The notes: generated by a model from the sequence alone, not told the origin. Shown: positions 44,781 through 58,700, counted from the first letter of the stretch. The stretch is 64,000 nt of DNA from Progne subis subis (GCA_022316685.1 JAKJHU010000066.1:4895913-4959912), one strand, 5' to 3'. Translations and numbers: made by a program.

Positions 44781-47700
44781 GAGGAATTCCACATTTGCAC
44801 ATGGAAAGTTAAGCACATCCTTAAAGCCTTTCTTGGGCAAGCACTTAAGAAGAAGACAACAGGATGAGGATCAGGAAAAAAAAATCCTGGTTGTGAATCC
44901 TAATTTATTGGATTAACTCTTGCCAAGGAAAATCTTCAGGCCCTCAGGACACCACATGAGGATCAGATTTCTTCAGCCCAGAGAATGACAACTGCAAGAG
45001 CTGGATCTCAATTATCAAATAATCACAGGATGAAATGATCACTGGATTACAGGACAGAGGCAGCCAGACAGGTTTCCTAGCACCGGGTTTACAGTGAAGA
45101 GAGAATCCAAACCTTTCCCAGAGAACAGCTGATGAAAAGCTGGGACTCACTGTCAGGAGATTCTGGGGTCATCAAAAACACACCTGGATTCCAAAATAAT
45201 TACACAGGAAGGTGCGAGATGCCCATGAAGAGATGACAAGTGAGACTTGGCTCAGGAAACCCCACGCCACCACTTGTTCGAAGGCAAAATGGTATCACTG
45301 AACAATTCCCTCATTTTTACAATATTCCCTAAAAACCCACTCCCAGCTGCTGCCAGGCAGGCTCAGGAGACTCTGAGCTTGTCCTGCTGTGGTTGCCTAA
45401 ATTCCAAGTATCTCGAGGAACAAGCCGTCAAATGAGGACGGGATTCCCATCTACCCTGACAGACAAAAGGAGTTTGAATACTTTTATTTAAATTGCTATG
45501 AACCGACTTGCCTTATCCCAAACCACAATTTGTTTATAAAATTCCCCTCCCCTCCAAAAAAATACAAGAAGAAAAACCCTCTTAAAATCCAAAGCACACC
45601 ATAATAAATGCACAAATGTACCTCTCCCACAGCTGGTTCCTGCAGCTGCAAAGGGAGCAGCGTGGTAGAATTACCCAAATTTAGGATGCACTCTTCTTTT
45701 TAGCTTAAGGGACAGTTTTTAGTGAATTGCAGGATGCTAAAATAAACATGGATGGCAATGATACAAATTCCTTCTAAGAGGGGCATGGATGTTGCTACAA
45801 AGTAGGATGGAGAATTTAGCAACTGCAGGCTTTAATTAGAAGGAACTCAAGGAGGAGCAGTTTTATCTCTGTGGAATATTTTGTAGTCCCTAAATGTTAT
45901 ATATAGAAATTTATAGAGAAATACTTCTTGGCCTTGCACAGATCAAACCCAGCTCCTAATTTTGACAAGTTCAGAGACAAAGAATGATCCCAGATGTAGC
46001 CAAGCCTGTCCCACCACCGCTGAGGACAAAATCCAAACTCTTCCCAGCTCCAGAGTCCAATCAGCTCAGCGTGGATTGAGCCAATCCCTCCAATTCCACG
46101 ATTACATGATCAGCAAACCAACATTTGCCTTCCAAACCTCATCATGTCAACCCAGATCACAGAGATTATTTTTAGAGCTTGCATGTGGTATCACTTGAGC
46201 TCAGCCTTACTCACCCGACAAAGAATTATTTAATGAAGACTGGCAAGATTCCTCCTGGCTGTTCAGGAGAACACAAGTCAAGGATCAGCACTGCAAACAG
46301 CGCCATGTGCTAGAATTCCTTACTATTTATCCTAATAAGGAATTTGGAGGAGGTTTCTGAAGGTTTAGGGGAGCAAAGGAAGCAAGGCTCTCCTCAGCTC
46401 CAGCTCGTGGAAAGGCAGATCCAGGCTCTGGGAGACTGAATTGATGCTTTGCTGGTATTTCTCCTAGAAGTGGCTGATGCCAGTTGCAGGACTGTTTGGA
46501 TATATTAACTGCCATTACATGACAGATTAAACCTCAATATTTCTAATTTTTAAAGGAGAAAACAATTCTGCAACAGTGTGAAACCCGATTGTGTGTGAAG
46601 GTGGCGAAAAAGACAGTTTCATCCACCTAAATGATCCAATTTAACGTTATCCCTGTCCCTGCATTAAATTTTCCACAGCAACTTTACATCACTGCGTGTG
46701 TGAAGCACAGAGACACACACACCAAAAAAAAAAAAAGATAAAAAAACAGACAGACCCAAATGAGCAGCATAAACCAAATCCTGGACGGCAAAGCACACTC
46801 TGGATTTATGACTGCCACTTATTTCCCAAGAGCTGCAGCTCGCTGCAAGCTTCGTAAAGGCTTAACATCACACCATCATCCCCAAACCGTGGTGATAAAA
46901 CCTTCACTGAACCTCACATTAAAAAAAAAATAACCAAGGCCAACCAGTTTTGCTTTTCTAAAGGTGCTAAATAATATGTTCTAACAAGCAGACACTCTTC
47001 TCCTCTCTAGCAAAGGTCAACTGCAGCACTCAACACAAAGCACCACAAGACACTAACTCGTGGCACATTATTATCCAAATATTACTCTCCAGAGCAATAT
47101 ATATTTAACTATTCTCTTCGGCTATAAAAGGCCCCCAAACCCTGTTAACTGACCACAAAAATAAAAGATATTATGGGCAGAAGCAGCGTCCAGAAAAAGC
47201 AATCACCAGTTAAACACTTCAAGCCTCGCCGCTCGCCTGGATGACGATTACTCGAGGGAACTGAAGGTTGTAATCTTAAGAGACAGCAGAATAAATGCCA
47301 ATTTTTCATTTGGGCATGAAGTTATTTAAGAAAACAGGCTTGGATTCACTCTGCTAAGCCGCAAAGGCCACGTGTGATTCCATAAGTCTTGGATTGGGAT
47401 GAGGCCGAGCAACTCTTTTCATAAAACAGAATGGGCGGGGCTGCAACAAGAATCAAATGTCATCAGCTCCAACAAAGAGAATTAATCCCACTGAGGACGT
47501 GCTGCTAACAAGGCTGCTGGACCTTGCTCTAAGATATCTCAGCCTTAATGTGATGCACAAACATTAAAAATGCCCTCAACATCCTTTGTGGCATCCAAGG
47601 AAGGAAAATGTTCCTCTCGCCAGGACCAGGTCAAGAACTGGAGCTGGAGGGGTGAGCTGGAAATGACAACGTTCATATTTTTTCATTATTGTCATAATTT

Positions 47701-47786
47701 AAATTCTTTTTCAAGTATTCAATTTTTCACTGCCTGTTGGTGGGCGTTTCCCTCAGGATGTTGTAAGATATGACAATAAAGACATT

Positions 47787-48166
47787 CCCAAGGCTGGAGA
47801 TCCTGGGAGAGCTGGGGGTGCTCACCTGGAGAGGAGAAGGATCCAGGGAGAGCTTCCAGAACATTCCAGGGCCTAAAGGGGCTCCAGGAGAGCTGCAGAG
47901 GGACTGGGGACAAGGCCTGGAGGGACAGGACACAGGGAATGGCTTCCACTGCCAGAGGGCAGGGCTGGATGGGATCCTGGGGAGGAATTCCTGCCTGGGC
48001 TGGAATTGCCAGAGCAGCTGTGGCTGCCCCTGGATCCCTGGAAGTGTCCAAGGCCAGGTTGGACATTGGGGCTTGGAGCAACCTGGGACCTTGCCCATGA
48101 TCCCTGCCCATCCCTAGGTGGTCTGGAATGTCTCTTCCAACCCAAGCCATTCCCTGGATCTGTGAG
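47787..48166 (+). mobile_element. CR1 LINE 3' fragment, about 380 bp
   Basis: It begins with tcctgggagagctgggggtg and cacctggagaggagaaggatcc. It continues with agagcttccagaacattcc and caaggcctggagggacagg, and ends in tcttccaacccaagccattcc. It is the same subfamily as the copies at 44495, 49684, 58338 and 61530. Confidence 0.95.
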
Positions 48167-49683
48167 GGCACCAGGGAAGCAGTTTGAGGCAGAAGGTCCT
48201 GATGGAAACCTCAGTGCCAGCTCTCAAAAACTTTTCAGAGGTCTCTCCTCACCCCCTCCGTGCGCTGGCAGCATTAATTAGACACCGGCTTATTTAACAG
48301 AACTTCACTCAGGCTCCAAGAAATTCATTCTTGTGTTTCATAACCTCAGCACAGAGGATTTATCAAGCTTCTATTTCTCCTTGCAAGGTCTTCAGGTAGT
48401 TTGGTAAAGGGATGCTTTCAAGTCAAAGCAGCTCAAGTTTGACAAACTTTAGATTAACCACTCGCATTTTTCCCAGTCAGGTCGTGCCCCTTGATTTCAA
48501 CTGGTTCTCACTAAAAGTTTGCTGCTAATTGCTGCTGAGTGAAGAATTCAGCTTGCTGATGCTGCTGAGGCTCATCTTGTCACAAAGGAAAGGTACCAGG
48601 CTGGGAGAAGGAAAATAGTTCTGAAACCTGGTGATCTTTGCCATCATGCTTGGGATTTGTGGGTTTGTTTTCAAAGGGCTTAAATGCAACAGGCTGAAAT
48701 AACCCTCAGGGAACAGTCACAATTTTGAGGGAAATGCATCAGCGATGGGAATTGTAAGAGAATTTTTACCACAGACCATTCCTCCTCCTCCTGGCATCAC
48801 TTGTGCAAGCAGGTATGATTTCAGTGACGCCTTTCACTCCATACGAACAAAAAAGGCCTCTTTTGGGGGTGCTGCCGCTAGAAACCAGCAGGAATTCCTC
48901 ACCTTCATCCCACTCCCTGGGAAAGGTGAGTTCACTTGAGAGCTGAGGAGAGAATAAGTGCAACCCCCCCCAAAAAGGTACAGGGAGCTGAGAGAGACAA
49001 TAATGAACATAATTACAGTCAGTTATTGTTTGCTCTACTCACAACCCTACTTTATAATGCTCCTGCCAGCAGAGCTGCTTTATGGGATGTCTTTTTCATG
49101 CAGCAACCTTTTCATAAATCAAAGCCCCAAAGCAATAGCAGGCAGTTTCTCCTGCAGCCTGTTTGAAAATAAAAGTTAACACTGAGCCCTGGCTGTTATC
49201 AATCTTCATAAATGTGTCCACGATACAGCAAATCTGTTCCATATTACCCCAGCTCTGCTCCTAATGCATGCACAGGAGCAAACCCAGTGGCTTTATGGAG
49301 CTCCTAAATGGCTTGGAAGTGGGAGCCACGTTAAGTGGCAAGGGAAGTTTGAAAGGAATAACTGCTTTTCTCATTTCTTTCGATACAGGATGAAATGATT
49401 CCCCTTTCCCAGCTTGAAAAATGTGCGTTTTGCTGCAATTGGAATCTTCACAGACAAAATCAGGACACCCAGGACAAGGTGGGTCGTGTCCAAGGAGCTG
49501 CAGCTGGAAGGGGAAATTATCAGTATTTCAGTCATTCCTTTTAGCAGAGATTGGTGGGACTGAGGGGTTTTATATTCAGGCACTGAGCTGAAAATCTGAC
49601 AGAATTAATAAAGTCATTTCAGAGGCACCCAACACCTTCTGAAGGAGGAGAAGGGTGACCTGATCTGTCTTAATTTGTATTTT

Positions 49684-49995
49684 CCAGGGCCTAAAGGGGC
49701 TCCAGGAGAGCTGCAGAGGGACTGGGGACAAGGCCTGGAGGGACAGGACACAGGGAATGGCTTCAGTTTGGAAAAGGGGAAATTTGGATGGGATCTTGGG
49801 AAGGAATTCCTGCCTGGGCTGGAATTCCCAGAGAAGCAGTGGCTGCTCTTGGATCTCTGGAATGTCCAAGGCCAGGCTGGACACTGGGGTTTGGAGACCC
49901 TGGGACAGTGGAAGGTGTCCCTGCCACGGCAGGGGGTGGCACTGGATGGGATTTAAGGTCCCTTCCCACCCAAACCATTCTGTGTTCCTACAATT
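49684..49995 (+). mobile_element. CR1 LINE 3' fragment
   Basis: It reads cagggcctaaaggggctcc, then gacaaggcctggagggacagg, gggaaggaattcctgcctggg and gggatttaaggtcccttccc, ending in accattctgtgttcc. Confidence 0.95.
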
Positions 49996-50978
49996 TAACC
50001 ACTTTATAAGAAACTTAAATACTCATTTTACACACCTCACTTTCTGAGTCTGAAATCCCTTTGCAATAAAACCCCAAATTTGAGATTATTTCCCCAAATA
50101 TTTACTGGTTACTTTGCCTTTAAACTGTGATTTCCCACAGGTGCAGTCTGAACACAAATGGCTGTGGTGGATTTTTTTTTTTCCCTGATTTTCCAACACT
50201 GCTGGGAAGGAGATTAAAAAAAAAGAAAGAGAACCACACGTTATGTGCTAACAGAGATAATTGGTAATTCATTCCTCACCCTGTACCCAGGAACAGGTGA
50301 ATTCTCCTTCAAAAAAATCCCACCACCAGCTGTAGGAAACATTCTCCCTTCCCCAAAGGGAGGTTTGCTGCTGGAGGCTCCCACGTGAGATTTGTAGGAT
50401 TTGATCCTACAGATGGCTTGGCCTCATTAAAAACATCCTTGGAAAAGGTATTTGTAATTCTCAGCCACAAAAGATTAGGAAACGCAGGACAAATTAATAA
50501 TAAAAAGGAGCTGCTGTGGGGTTTAACCTCCCAGCTTTAATGCTGTAATTGGGAAATCCCAACAAAGGATAAGGCATTAAAACAAGAGGATTTATTCCTT
50601 GTTTGGAATCAGCCTGGGGAGGGAGCAGGCAGCCAGATGTGGCCTGGCAGAGCCTGGAATGCCAAACACACCAGGAGTCACTCATTCCTGGGGAGCAGGG
50701 ATTGATCCCAACGAGGGCACCCAGGAATTCTCCCAGCTCTGGGCTGATTCCAAGCACTCCAAAGGAGAATCAGAACCAGTTCCACTGGGGCCCACCGAGG
50801 TGTGAGGGCAGAGTTTCACTCGCTGCTTTCACAGGGAAGTCTTGAAAGTGACTTTGTGTTCCTCTGTAAGCAAACAGAGAAAAGCAGCAGCGGCTGAATG
50901 AATTTCCCTTTCCAACACATCCACCCTGAACTGGAAAAGGACTTTCTGGAGAGGGAAAGGACCTGCAGGTCAGACAAT

Positions 50979-51045
50979 CACAGAATGGTTCAGCTGGGAA
51001 AAGACCTTGAGGATCATCAAGTTCATCCAGTTCCAACTCCCCTCC
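50979..51045 (-). mobile_element. CR1 tail fragment, antisense
   Basis: The plus strand reads caatcacagaatggttcagc, then aaaagaccttgaggatcatc and catccagttccaac, the complement of a CR1 end truncated after 65 bp. Confidence 0.85.
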
Positions 51046-51059
51046 CACAGGCAAATTTC

Positions 51060-51200
51060 CCACATAGTTATCCCACAATATCCAACAGAGTTATCCCACT
51101 CTATCCTAGAGTTTCCCCACTCTACCATACACATTTATCCCACTGTATCTTACACAGTTATCCCTCCACAATATCCTACAATAATTCTACCATTCTACCT
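51060..51200. repeat. Degenerate tandem repeat, about 23-bp unit
   Basis: Five to six diverged copies of AGTTATCCCACANTATCCTACA-like sequence directly follow the truncated CR1 tail. Each copy keeps a TTATCCC or TTTCCCC word. Confidence 0.75.
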
Positions 51201-52916
51201 GTGTCCCCTCCCAGAAAATCTTTTATTTTATGTTATTAATTCATAGAAAATTTTAAAAAATATTCCTACTCCTGACTCGGTGCTTTACAAACATTAATTT
51301 TAAGATTGCTTTCTCCATTACAGAGAGTAAAGGATCTCACTGTGTGAAGCTGGGGATAGCCTGAGGGGAGATTTAATGAATGTATCTATGGTTTCTAGAA
51401 AGCAGGGAAAAAAAAAAAAAATTATGCCAAACATGGAAAGAATTGACTTGCCCTCTTTATTAATGTGCGATCTAAATTCTGAATAATGGATTTGAAAAGT
51501 TAATGTAACTCTCAAAAAACATCATCAGAGCATCAATCCTGCTTCCTGACCAAACAAGAATATTTAAATTTCACAGCAGAGCTCAGAGATTTCAACAAAA
51601 ACACATCCTCATGCACAGATTCTCTGTGAAAGAGAAACACACAGATATTCCACCAGGCTCCCCCTGCTCCCAGTTTGCTCCAAAGGAATCTGCACCCAGC
51701 TCCAAATGCACAATTCATGTTTCAGCCAGCCCTGCTGAGAACCCTCGCTCTGAATGGACTGCACTGATCAAAGGAACAAAGTTCAACATCTGCGTGGCTG
51801 CAGGGAAACCCGAAGTATGGAGTGACAAAGTCTGGAGTGACAGTCACAGGTGAACACACTGAAAATGGCTTTAAGGAATTCTGAGATTCCAAAGGGTAAC
51901 GGGAGAGCGGCCAAAGGATTCTTTTATTTGTTTACAGGTGCGGAGCAACTGAGACAGGGGAACTGCTGCCCAACAAAGTCCCCTCTTTAAACTGGAACTG
52001 GATGATTTTTCAGGTCCAAAATCCCTTGTACAAAGCAGCAGAAAGTCCAGCACATTTCTTGAGCGAGCTCTGCTCCTGCAGCCCTCAGGTGAATCCACGA
52101 GGGCCAAGCCCTGACCGAAAGAACTGAGTAAAAGAAAAGTTTGCTCAAAAGGAACAGGGTTTGGGATGTGAAAGATAGACAAGAGGTTGGGAAGATTTAT
52201 TAAAGTCTCTCTGCCAAAGTCTCTTCCCACCTGAGGCAGCTCTGTGCACTCAGAATCTGGACTGATTTCAAGCTGAGAGGGGTGACGGCATCACTTCCAC
52301 GCAGGAAAACTGCACCTACGCTTGGCTTGTGGAGTGAGATGTGTTTGAGATCAGACACCTCTGCCTGAAGCACTTTGAAAAACTCTCCTGGTGGCAGCAC
52401 AGCTGTGTGTGAAGAGGTGCAAGAGCAGAGACAGAAGTAAGATCTCTGTGTGCCTCCGTTGCTAAGAAAAGCTCAGTGGCTGAGCTGAGTTATGGTGTTT
52501 AATTCTTTAATTCCCAGCATCACTTACAAACAGCTCACAGCTCTCTAAGGGATGTCAGGAGTAACTTGGCACCATCATGCCCAGACGGAACACACGACAA
52601 AAAAAAATCAAGGATATCACCAGCACCAGTGTCATCAGGGCAAACAACACTGCAAGGATTCTCTCCTGACAAAGCACCACCTCTGCTGTATTTGTAAGAG
52701 AAAAACATAAATTCAGGAGGTTCCTGTGCAGACCTCACTGCCCTTGGCTAAGCGAAAAAAAAAAAAAAGCTTAAATAACCAAAGGCACAAAAGCCTGCAG
52801 GATTTTTTTGTAGCTTCCTATTTTCTCTTATTGAAACAACAGCCTGTGGTATTTCATACATAACTGGCAATCTGTGCTTTTAACTTTAGGTTTTTAAAGC
52901 AGCTACTTTTAATTCA

Positions 52917-53002
52917 GGGCCAGGTTGGATGAGCTGCAGAAACTTGGTCTAGGGAAGGTGTCCCCCCATGGCAGGGGGTGGAATGGGATCAGCTTTAAAA
53001 CC
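52917..53002 (+). mobile_element. CR1 LINE 3' tail
   Basis: It reads cagggccaggttggatgagc, then ccccccatggcagggggtgg and gatcagctttaaaacc. Confidence 0.85.
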
Positions 53003-53563
53003 ACTTTGGGAGTCAAGGATGTTATTTAAGGTACAACAGGAGCTGCTACAAACTGAAAGTCTGGGTCTGCACAAGGAGAAATAAAACACAAATTCCCTGC
53101 CTGGCTCTCTGCAACACAGATTTCTGTGTTACAGAGGTTATGAGTAGCAGCACGATGGTGACTGAAGATATTTGCATTAAGAAACTATCAATATTCCTAA
53201 TTTACAGGCAGTGCAAGAGCCCTTGGAAAGTCACCATATGTGCCCCAACATCAGAAGGGTAACGAGGACAGGGAAATAAAGCCACGCTTCCCTGGACTCG
53301 GTCCAAAGTCATCAATAAAAAGCTGATTTTCTCTCTACCCTGCCTTTTTTTTTTTTTTTTCTCTCCTCAGTGTCCAGAGAATTGGCACCACTGCTTTGTG
53401 AGACAATTATATCTGAATACCGAAGTGTTGCTGTTATTAATTTACTGTGGTTTCACTGCGCTCCTTCTCAGCTTCACAGCTCACAACAACACCGGTCAGA
53501 ACTCACAGGAAATACTGCGGATGTTTCAAATATTCACAGCTGAGCATCGAACAAAACTTCACG

Positions 53564-53645
53564 GGGGAGGTGTCCATGGCAGGGGGTGGAACTGGATGAT
53601 CCTTAAGGTCCTTCCTAGCCCAAACCACTCCGTGATTCTCTGATG
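53564..53645 (+). mobile_element. CR1 LINE 3' tail
   Basis: It reads gaggtgtccatggcagggggtgg, then gatgatccttaaggtccttcc and cactccgtgattctctgatg. Confidence 0.9.
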
Positions 53646-56600
53646 ATAACAATGCCTTAAATTTTATTTTCGGCAAACATTAACGACCCAGGCTTTGTGA
53701 CAGAGAAATCCTAATTAAAGGAAGATTTGATATTGATGATTTGTCATCTCTTCCCATTCATTCTAGGGGAATTGATGGAGAGGGTCATGTCCAAAAGATT
53801 CATAATAAAAGGATAAAGCCCCTCAAAATCTGTCATTCAGAATAAGCACCCAGATGATGCAAAAGATCCTCTGGATTACAACTGTCACTGCCCAGGCAAA
53901 TTAATTCCATTACTGGGGGAAACCTCACCACAAAATGATCAATCAGTCCCCCAGGAGGACTTGGGGTTTCCATCAGTCTGGATGGTTGGGAATTAAGTTT
54001 TTTCCCCAAAAAAACCCCAGCAGCACAAAGCAATCCCGTGCTGTCCACAAGAGCAGCGGAGCCGGAGAGGGCTGGCAGAATATTTCGGAAAAAGCACTAA
54101 TGCACAGCTCTGAATTCTAAATATACCACCAGAAATCAAAACCAACCAAAGATAAAAACATTTATTTTAGGCTGCCTTTACCCTCTCTGCTTCTTAAATG
54201 AATAATGAAGATGTCACTTGGCTCGAGACACCACGGGGGAATAAAATGTCACCACCGCAGCTGCCGAATTTCCCGCTCCCAGCCCTCCAAATTAAGGGAA
54301 AAAACCCACAAAACAAAGGGAGAATTTGATTAGGAAAAGTTCAAATCTTTGCCCAAAGCCCGGCTCTTCCTGTAACGTTGCATTCTCCTCTTCTTGTGTA
54401 AACTCCTCATTATAACAGAGCCATCTTCATAATGGAATAATTGGGGTTATAATGTAACTGTGGGAAGATAATTCCAGCTTTAGGAGGGGCAGCATGGCCC
54501 TGTAATGTTGTTTTAATGTGATTTGGGGACTGCAGGAACTGCCTGAACCTGCTCATTTAGGATTTGATCAATGGGAATTAGGCTTGTAAAGAGATGAGGC
54601 ATTTGATAATTCCCAATTTGATCGATGTGAATCGGGGCCTTGGTGGAGATAAAACATTCCTCATGGACATTTGGAATATCAGTTTAATGCAGGCAGCAAG
54701 AGGAACTGCAGACACAAGACTAGCCAGGTTTCTGATCCAAACCCATGTGGGATATTTGTGTTTTTTCCCCTTTTAATGCGGTTTAATTATCCCTAAGGAC
54801 TGATGAAGCCACAGCTGATGTAATTTCAGGGATTAAATGGAGGAAGGAGAATGAAGGAAATATTTCATATATAACAACACCATCCATGCTCTTGGAAGCG
54901 ATGCAGCTCAAAAAGTGGAAGAAATTCAAGTTATATCACTAAAACTGGGTACCTAATTCTAGACATGCCTAAAATAAAGTCAGACTATTTGCTAATAACA
55001 CCACAATTAGATCCATTAATCCTGCACTCAGAACCTACAATCACAGGCAGCGCACGCCTTTATGCATTAACAAAATTTAGCAGCTCAACCTTATTTAATT
55101 CTTCTTTTACAGCCAATTAAACAACTCTTTAAACACCACTGGAGCCTCTGTCCTCTCCATCCTCATGTGCAATTAAACTGCACATGAGAAGTGCCCGTGA
55201 CACCAAAAGAGCATCTTTCGGTGCCACTAAATCACTCCTCTTTTATCCATCAAGTTCCATAAAAGAGGCGGTGATAAAATAACACCTCCTGCACTGAAAC
55301 CTTCAATAAAAAGACACGGAGTTTAAAAGGATTTTATGTAAGGAAAAACCTTTAAACTGGAAAGGGATGTTGGTATTTCAGGCACTTCATCAAATCTGCC
55401 ACAATTTATGTGAATGTTTCAGGCACCTTTTTATTTCCTGATTTTTATTTTTTTTTTTCCTTTTGTTTTCTCGGAAGGCAATGGACCAGTATTGGACCCA
55501 CTGATGCAAAAGTTCCAAATAATTTTTAGGAAGCTTGGTTTCAAGGACAAAAGCAGCACAGCAACTGCAGTACTGCTATTACAGACCAGTCAAATGGATG
55601 ATTTCAACTTATACCTTTAATTTCTAGAAAATGAAGGGAAGTCCAAACCCATCAAGTGATTTCCCTGTTCAAATCCTCCCCAGTAAATATTCCTTGATTT
55701 CTGCACCCTATAAAATGGTTTTCTCAAATTTCTTTGGTGCTCAGGACTTGCCCCTGCTCTATCAATCAGCTCCACAAAAAGGAACCCAAAGTATTTGATT
55801 TGCTTTGGAAATCCTTTATGTATCAGGAGGAAAAACCCAATCCCAAACCCAGCTCCCACCTCTGCTCACTAAACCCACCCAGAGCTCTTCAGCAAAACTT
55901 CAAATCCCAACAAAACCTTATTTGGGAATAATGCAAGCGAAATGAGGGAATCATTTTGATCTAGAAAGCTGAAAATATCCCACTGTAACAAAGGAAGGAG
56001 ACACCCAGGTGGGAATTTTATCCCAACCTTCCTGGATTTCCAGACATGATGGAAAACCTTTCAAATGATGCTTAAATCAGACCTTGATGAATGGTCAGCC
56101 TGTCCCTCTTGTTTAAGGGACAGATGAATTTAGTGCTCAATTTACTCTGCACCATTAAACACTACAGAATTTTTATGTATACACCAGAGGATATTCAACA
56201 ATTCACGCTGTTATAGAGATAAAATGAGTTTTTCTTATACTTTAAAATTTTATTTGCGTCATTATCAGTGGCTCAGAAAGGGCTTTTCTCTTCCCGCTCA
56301 CCAAAAAATCAAAACAAAACACAAACCAGAAGAAAATCCCTCCACAAATCTACAAAAATCGTGGCAGAATAATTCATTTTCCGCAGCAATCCTTGGTTAG
56401 GGGAGAGAATTGAGGTTGTAAAAAGTTGTGTGTCCTCACTAAAATGATAAATGGAACCTTGAGCCTGAGGCATGAAGCAGCCCAAAGGGAAGGTCCAAGG
56501 CTAAGGGTCACTGTCACTTTGATCCATCAATTACCAGACCTCCACTTCACTTTCTTCAGGACTTAATAAAAATTATTTAATTTGACCTTCACTGTTGAGG

Positions 56601-56926
56601 GCAGAGTGGAATTCCTCATTTAAATCCTTCCCGTGGTGCGATTGTGATGCAAATTTGGAATCCCATTTTCGGTGCTCCATCAGGGAATCTATTTTTAGAA
56701 TATTTCATGCTTCTCATCAACTATAAATTAATAAATGTATACGAAGTGTGCACCCCCATTTCTCTGCAGCTTATGTTTATACATTGGCCTCCAAAGTCTC
56801 CCAAATTCCCTCCTTTCAACAAGCAGAGGGACTGACAGGATCTGTGAGGGAGGAAAGGGGAATTATTGTGCATTTTGTGGTAAGAACTCATCCAGCTGCC
56901 AGGAAAAAACAGGAGAAGGGACTCAC

Positions 56927-56997
56927 TTGAACCGAGCTGAGACTTCATCAGCAGCTTTTTGGTATTGCTCAGTGGTGACTTTGTAGAACTGGGCACT
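56927..56997 (-). CDS. CHCHD3: CHCHD3 internal exon, end of helical region
   Basis: This 71-bp exon on the minus strand is preceded by a pyrimidine-rich acceptor (ctttt-ccag, AG at 56998-56999) and followed by a gtgagt donor starting at 56926. It reads from a codon boundary SAQFYKVTTEQYQKAADEV then SARF, and stops after two bases (AA) of the next codon. The first base of the following exon, G at 38279, completes AAG (Lys). This is the segment just before the CHCH domain in MIC19, a predicted helix. It is too short and in the wrong context to stand out as an ORF; I found it by reading the reverse strand for the residues expected upstream of the CHCH exon. The exact phase match with the downstream exon is strong support. 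Confidence 0.9.
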
Positions 56998-57689
56998 CTG
57001 GAAAAGAAACAAAAAACAACAGAATAAATACAGATTTCAGTTAGTATCGTTTACAGGCATGCTAATATCTAGTCAATAAAGCTGATTTTGGATTTAAGTT
57101 GTTTCATAAAACCCTCAAAGCCTAACTATAAAATGACAAAGTTTCAGAAATCACTTTTTTTGGGGTTTTTTTTCTTTAATAAGTGTGTCTTGATTATGCA
57201 AAAGAAAGGCCTCTTGGGGTGGAAACTCTGAAGGGACACAGGGTAAGAATCCCATATTCAGCACAAGGCATTCCTGCTGTATTTGCAATTTCTTCATGAG
57301 AAATCAAAATCAAAATACTGATTCTTGACTTCTTTGCAGTGTTCCTCACACACATCTCCCCCCCTTCCTCAAAGGTGACACTCGAGCCAAGCTTCAAAAT
57401 CACACAACAAATTAACTAAGGCTCAACTTTCCCCTTTGCTCTTTGCCTTGAAAACACCTCCCTGAGGAGCTCCTGGAATATTCCAAACTCCCAGGTCGCT
57501 TCAATCCGTTGCTAATTTTAATTTTTAAAGCCAAGCAGCTTCAGAATGGATTTTCATCTCCCCTAAGCCCAGGGATGGCTTTGACTCGGTTCTACAAAAA
57601 TCACTCATTTCCGAAGTACGGCTGAGAGATGCTCAGCAAGCAACAGAAGTTTTCGAGGTGTGAAAATGCCGTGCCAGGGGAGGCTCCAC

Positions 57690-57895
57690 TTTGCTATTTG
57701 GGAAAATTCCTTCCTGGAAAGGGTGGGCAAGCATTGGAACAGCTGCAGGGGTAAAGTCCCCATCCCTGGAGGGATTTAAAGCCATGTGGCACTTGGGGAC
57801 ATGGCTCAGTGGTGGCCTTGGCCGTGCTGGGGAACGCTTGGACTCGATGGTCTTAAAGGTCTTTTCCAGCTTAAAGAATTCCGTGATCCGTGAGC
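57690..57895 (+). mobile_element. CR1 LINE 3' fragment
   Basis: It reads ggaaaattccttcctggaaagg, then catccctggagggatttaaagcc, tggcacttggggacatggc and ggactcgatggtcttaaagg. Confidence 0.93.
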
Positions 57896-58337
57896 CTGAG
57901 ATAAATCGCTGGAATGTTGTTTTGCTTCACGTCTCAATAATACAGAGGTGGCATTTTTCAGGAGGTTTTTATAGCCTCGGCACAGCTGGACCTCGGCTCT
58001 AATAACCAAGGCACATGGCTGCCCAGCTGGAAGGAGAAAGCAAAGTTTAAGCAGCTCAAAACTTCTCTGAAACCATTTTCCTCGGAATGCTGGTGGGAAC
58101 AGGGCATGGAGAGGCAAAAAGGTTGTGCTGGCACTCGCAAGAACTCCGGTGTAGCTTTGAGTCATCGGCACCCCAGGGAGTGATGTTAACATGGCAACAA
58201 AATCCTGACAATCCCACACTGTGTGATTACATCAAAACCAGCTGAAGCCTCATTTTAACGACCTGGGACTTTATCCCATGCTTTGGAGTTATCGATGCCT
58301 CAATGTGGATTTGGCATCTTTCAAATATTTAACTTGT

Positions 58338-58700
58338 GTCAGGCTGAGGGAGCTGGGATTGTTCACACTGGAGAAGGTAAGGTTCCAGGGAGAGCTTCCA
58401 GAACATTCCAGGGACTAAAGGGGCTCCAGGAGAGCTGCAGAGGGGCTGGGGACAAGGCTTGGAGGGACAGGACACAGGGAATGGACTGGGATTGGAAAAG
58501 GGGAAATTTGGGTGGGATCTTGGGAAGGAATTCCTGCCTGGGCTGGAATTCCCAGAGCAGCTGTGGCTGCCCCTGGATCCCTGGAATGTCTAAGGCCAGG
58601 TTGGACACTGGGGCTTGGAGCAGCCTGGGACGGTGGGAGGTGTGGGACAGGATGGGCTTTAAGATCCCTTCCCACCCAAACCATTCCACGATTCCATAAC
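58338..58700 (+). mobile_element. CR1 LINE 3' fragment, about 360 bp
   Basis: It reads gggattgttcacactggag, then agagcttccagaacattcc, ggacaaggcttggagggac, gaattcctgcctgggctgg and ccattccacgattcc. Confidence 0.95.

Larger units (their letters stand above)
38280..56926 (-). other. CHCHD3: CHCHD3 intron upstream of the CHCH exon
   Basis: The intron is 18647 bp, from gtgagt at 56926 to cccacag at 38280. It carries an ATT repeat, an inverted CR1 pair, about ten further CR1 fragments, a 300-bp GGAGA array and long unique A+T-rich blocks (about 41100-42400, 42600-43840, 45200-47780, 48170-49670, 51200-52900, 53650-56920). No additional exon, RNA gene or retrocopy was recognised in these blocks. Confidence 0.85.
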
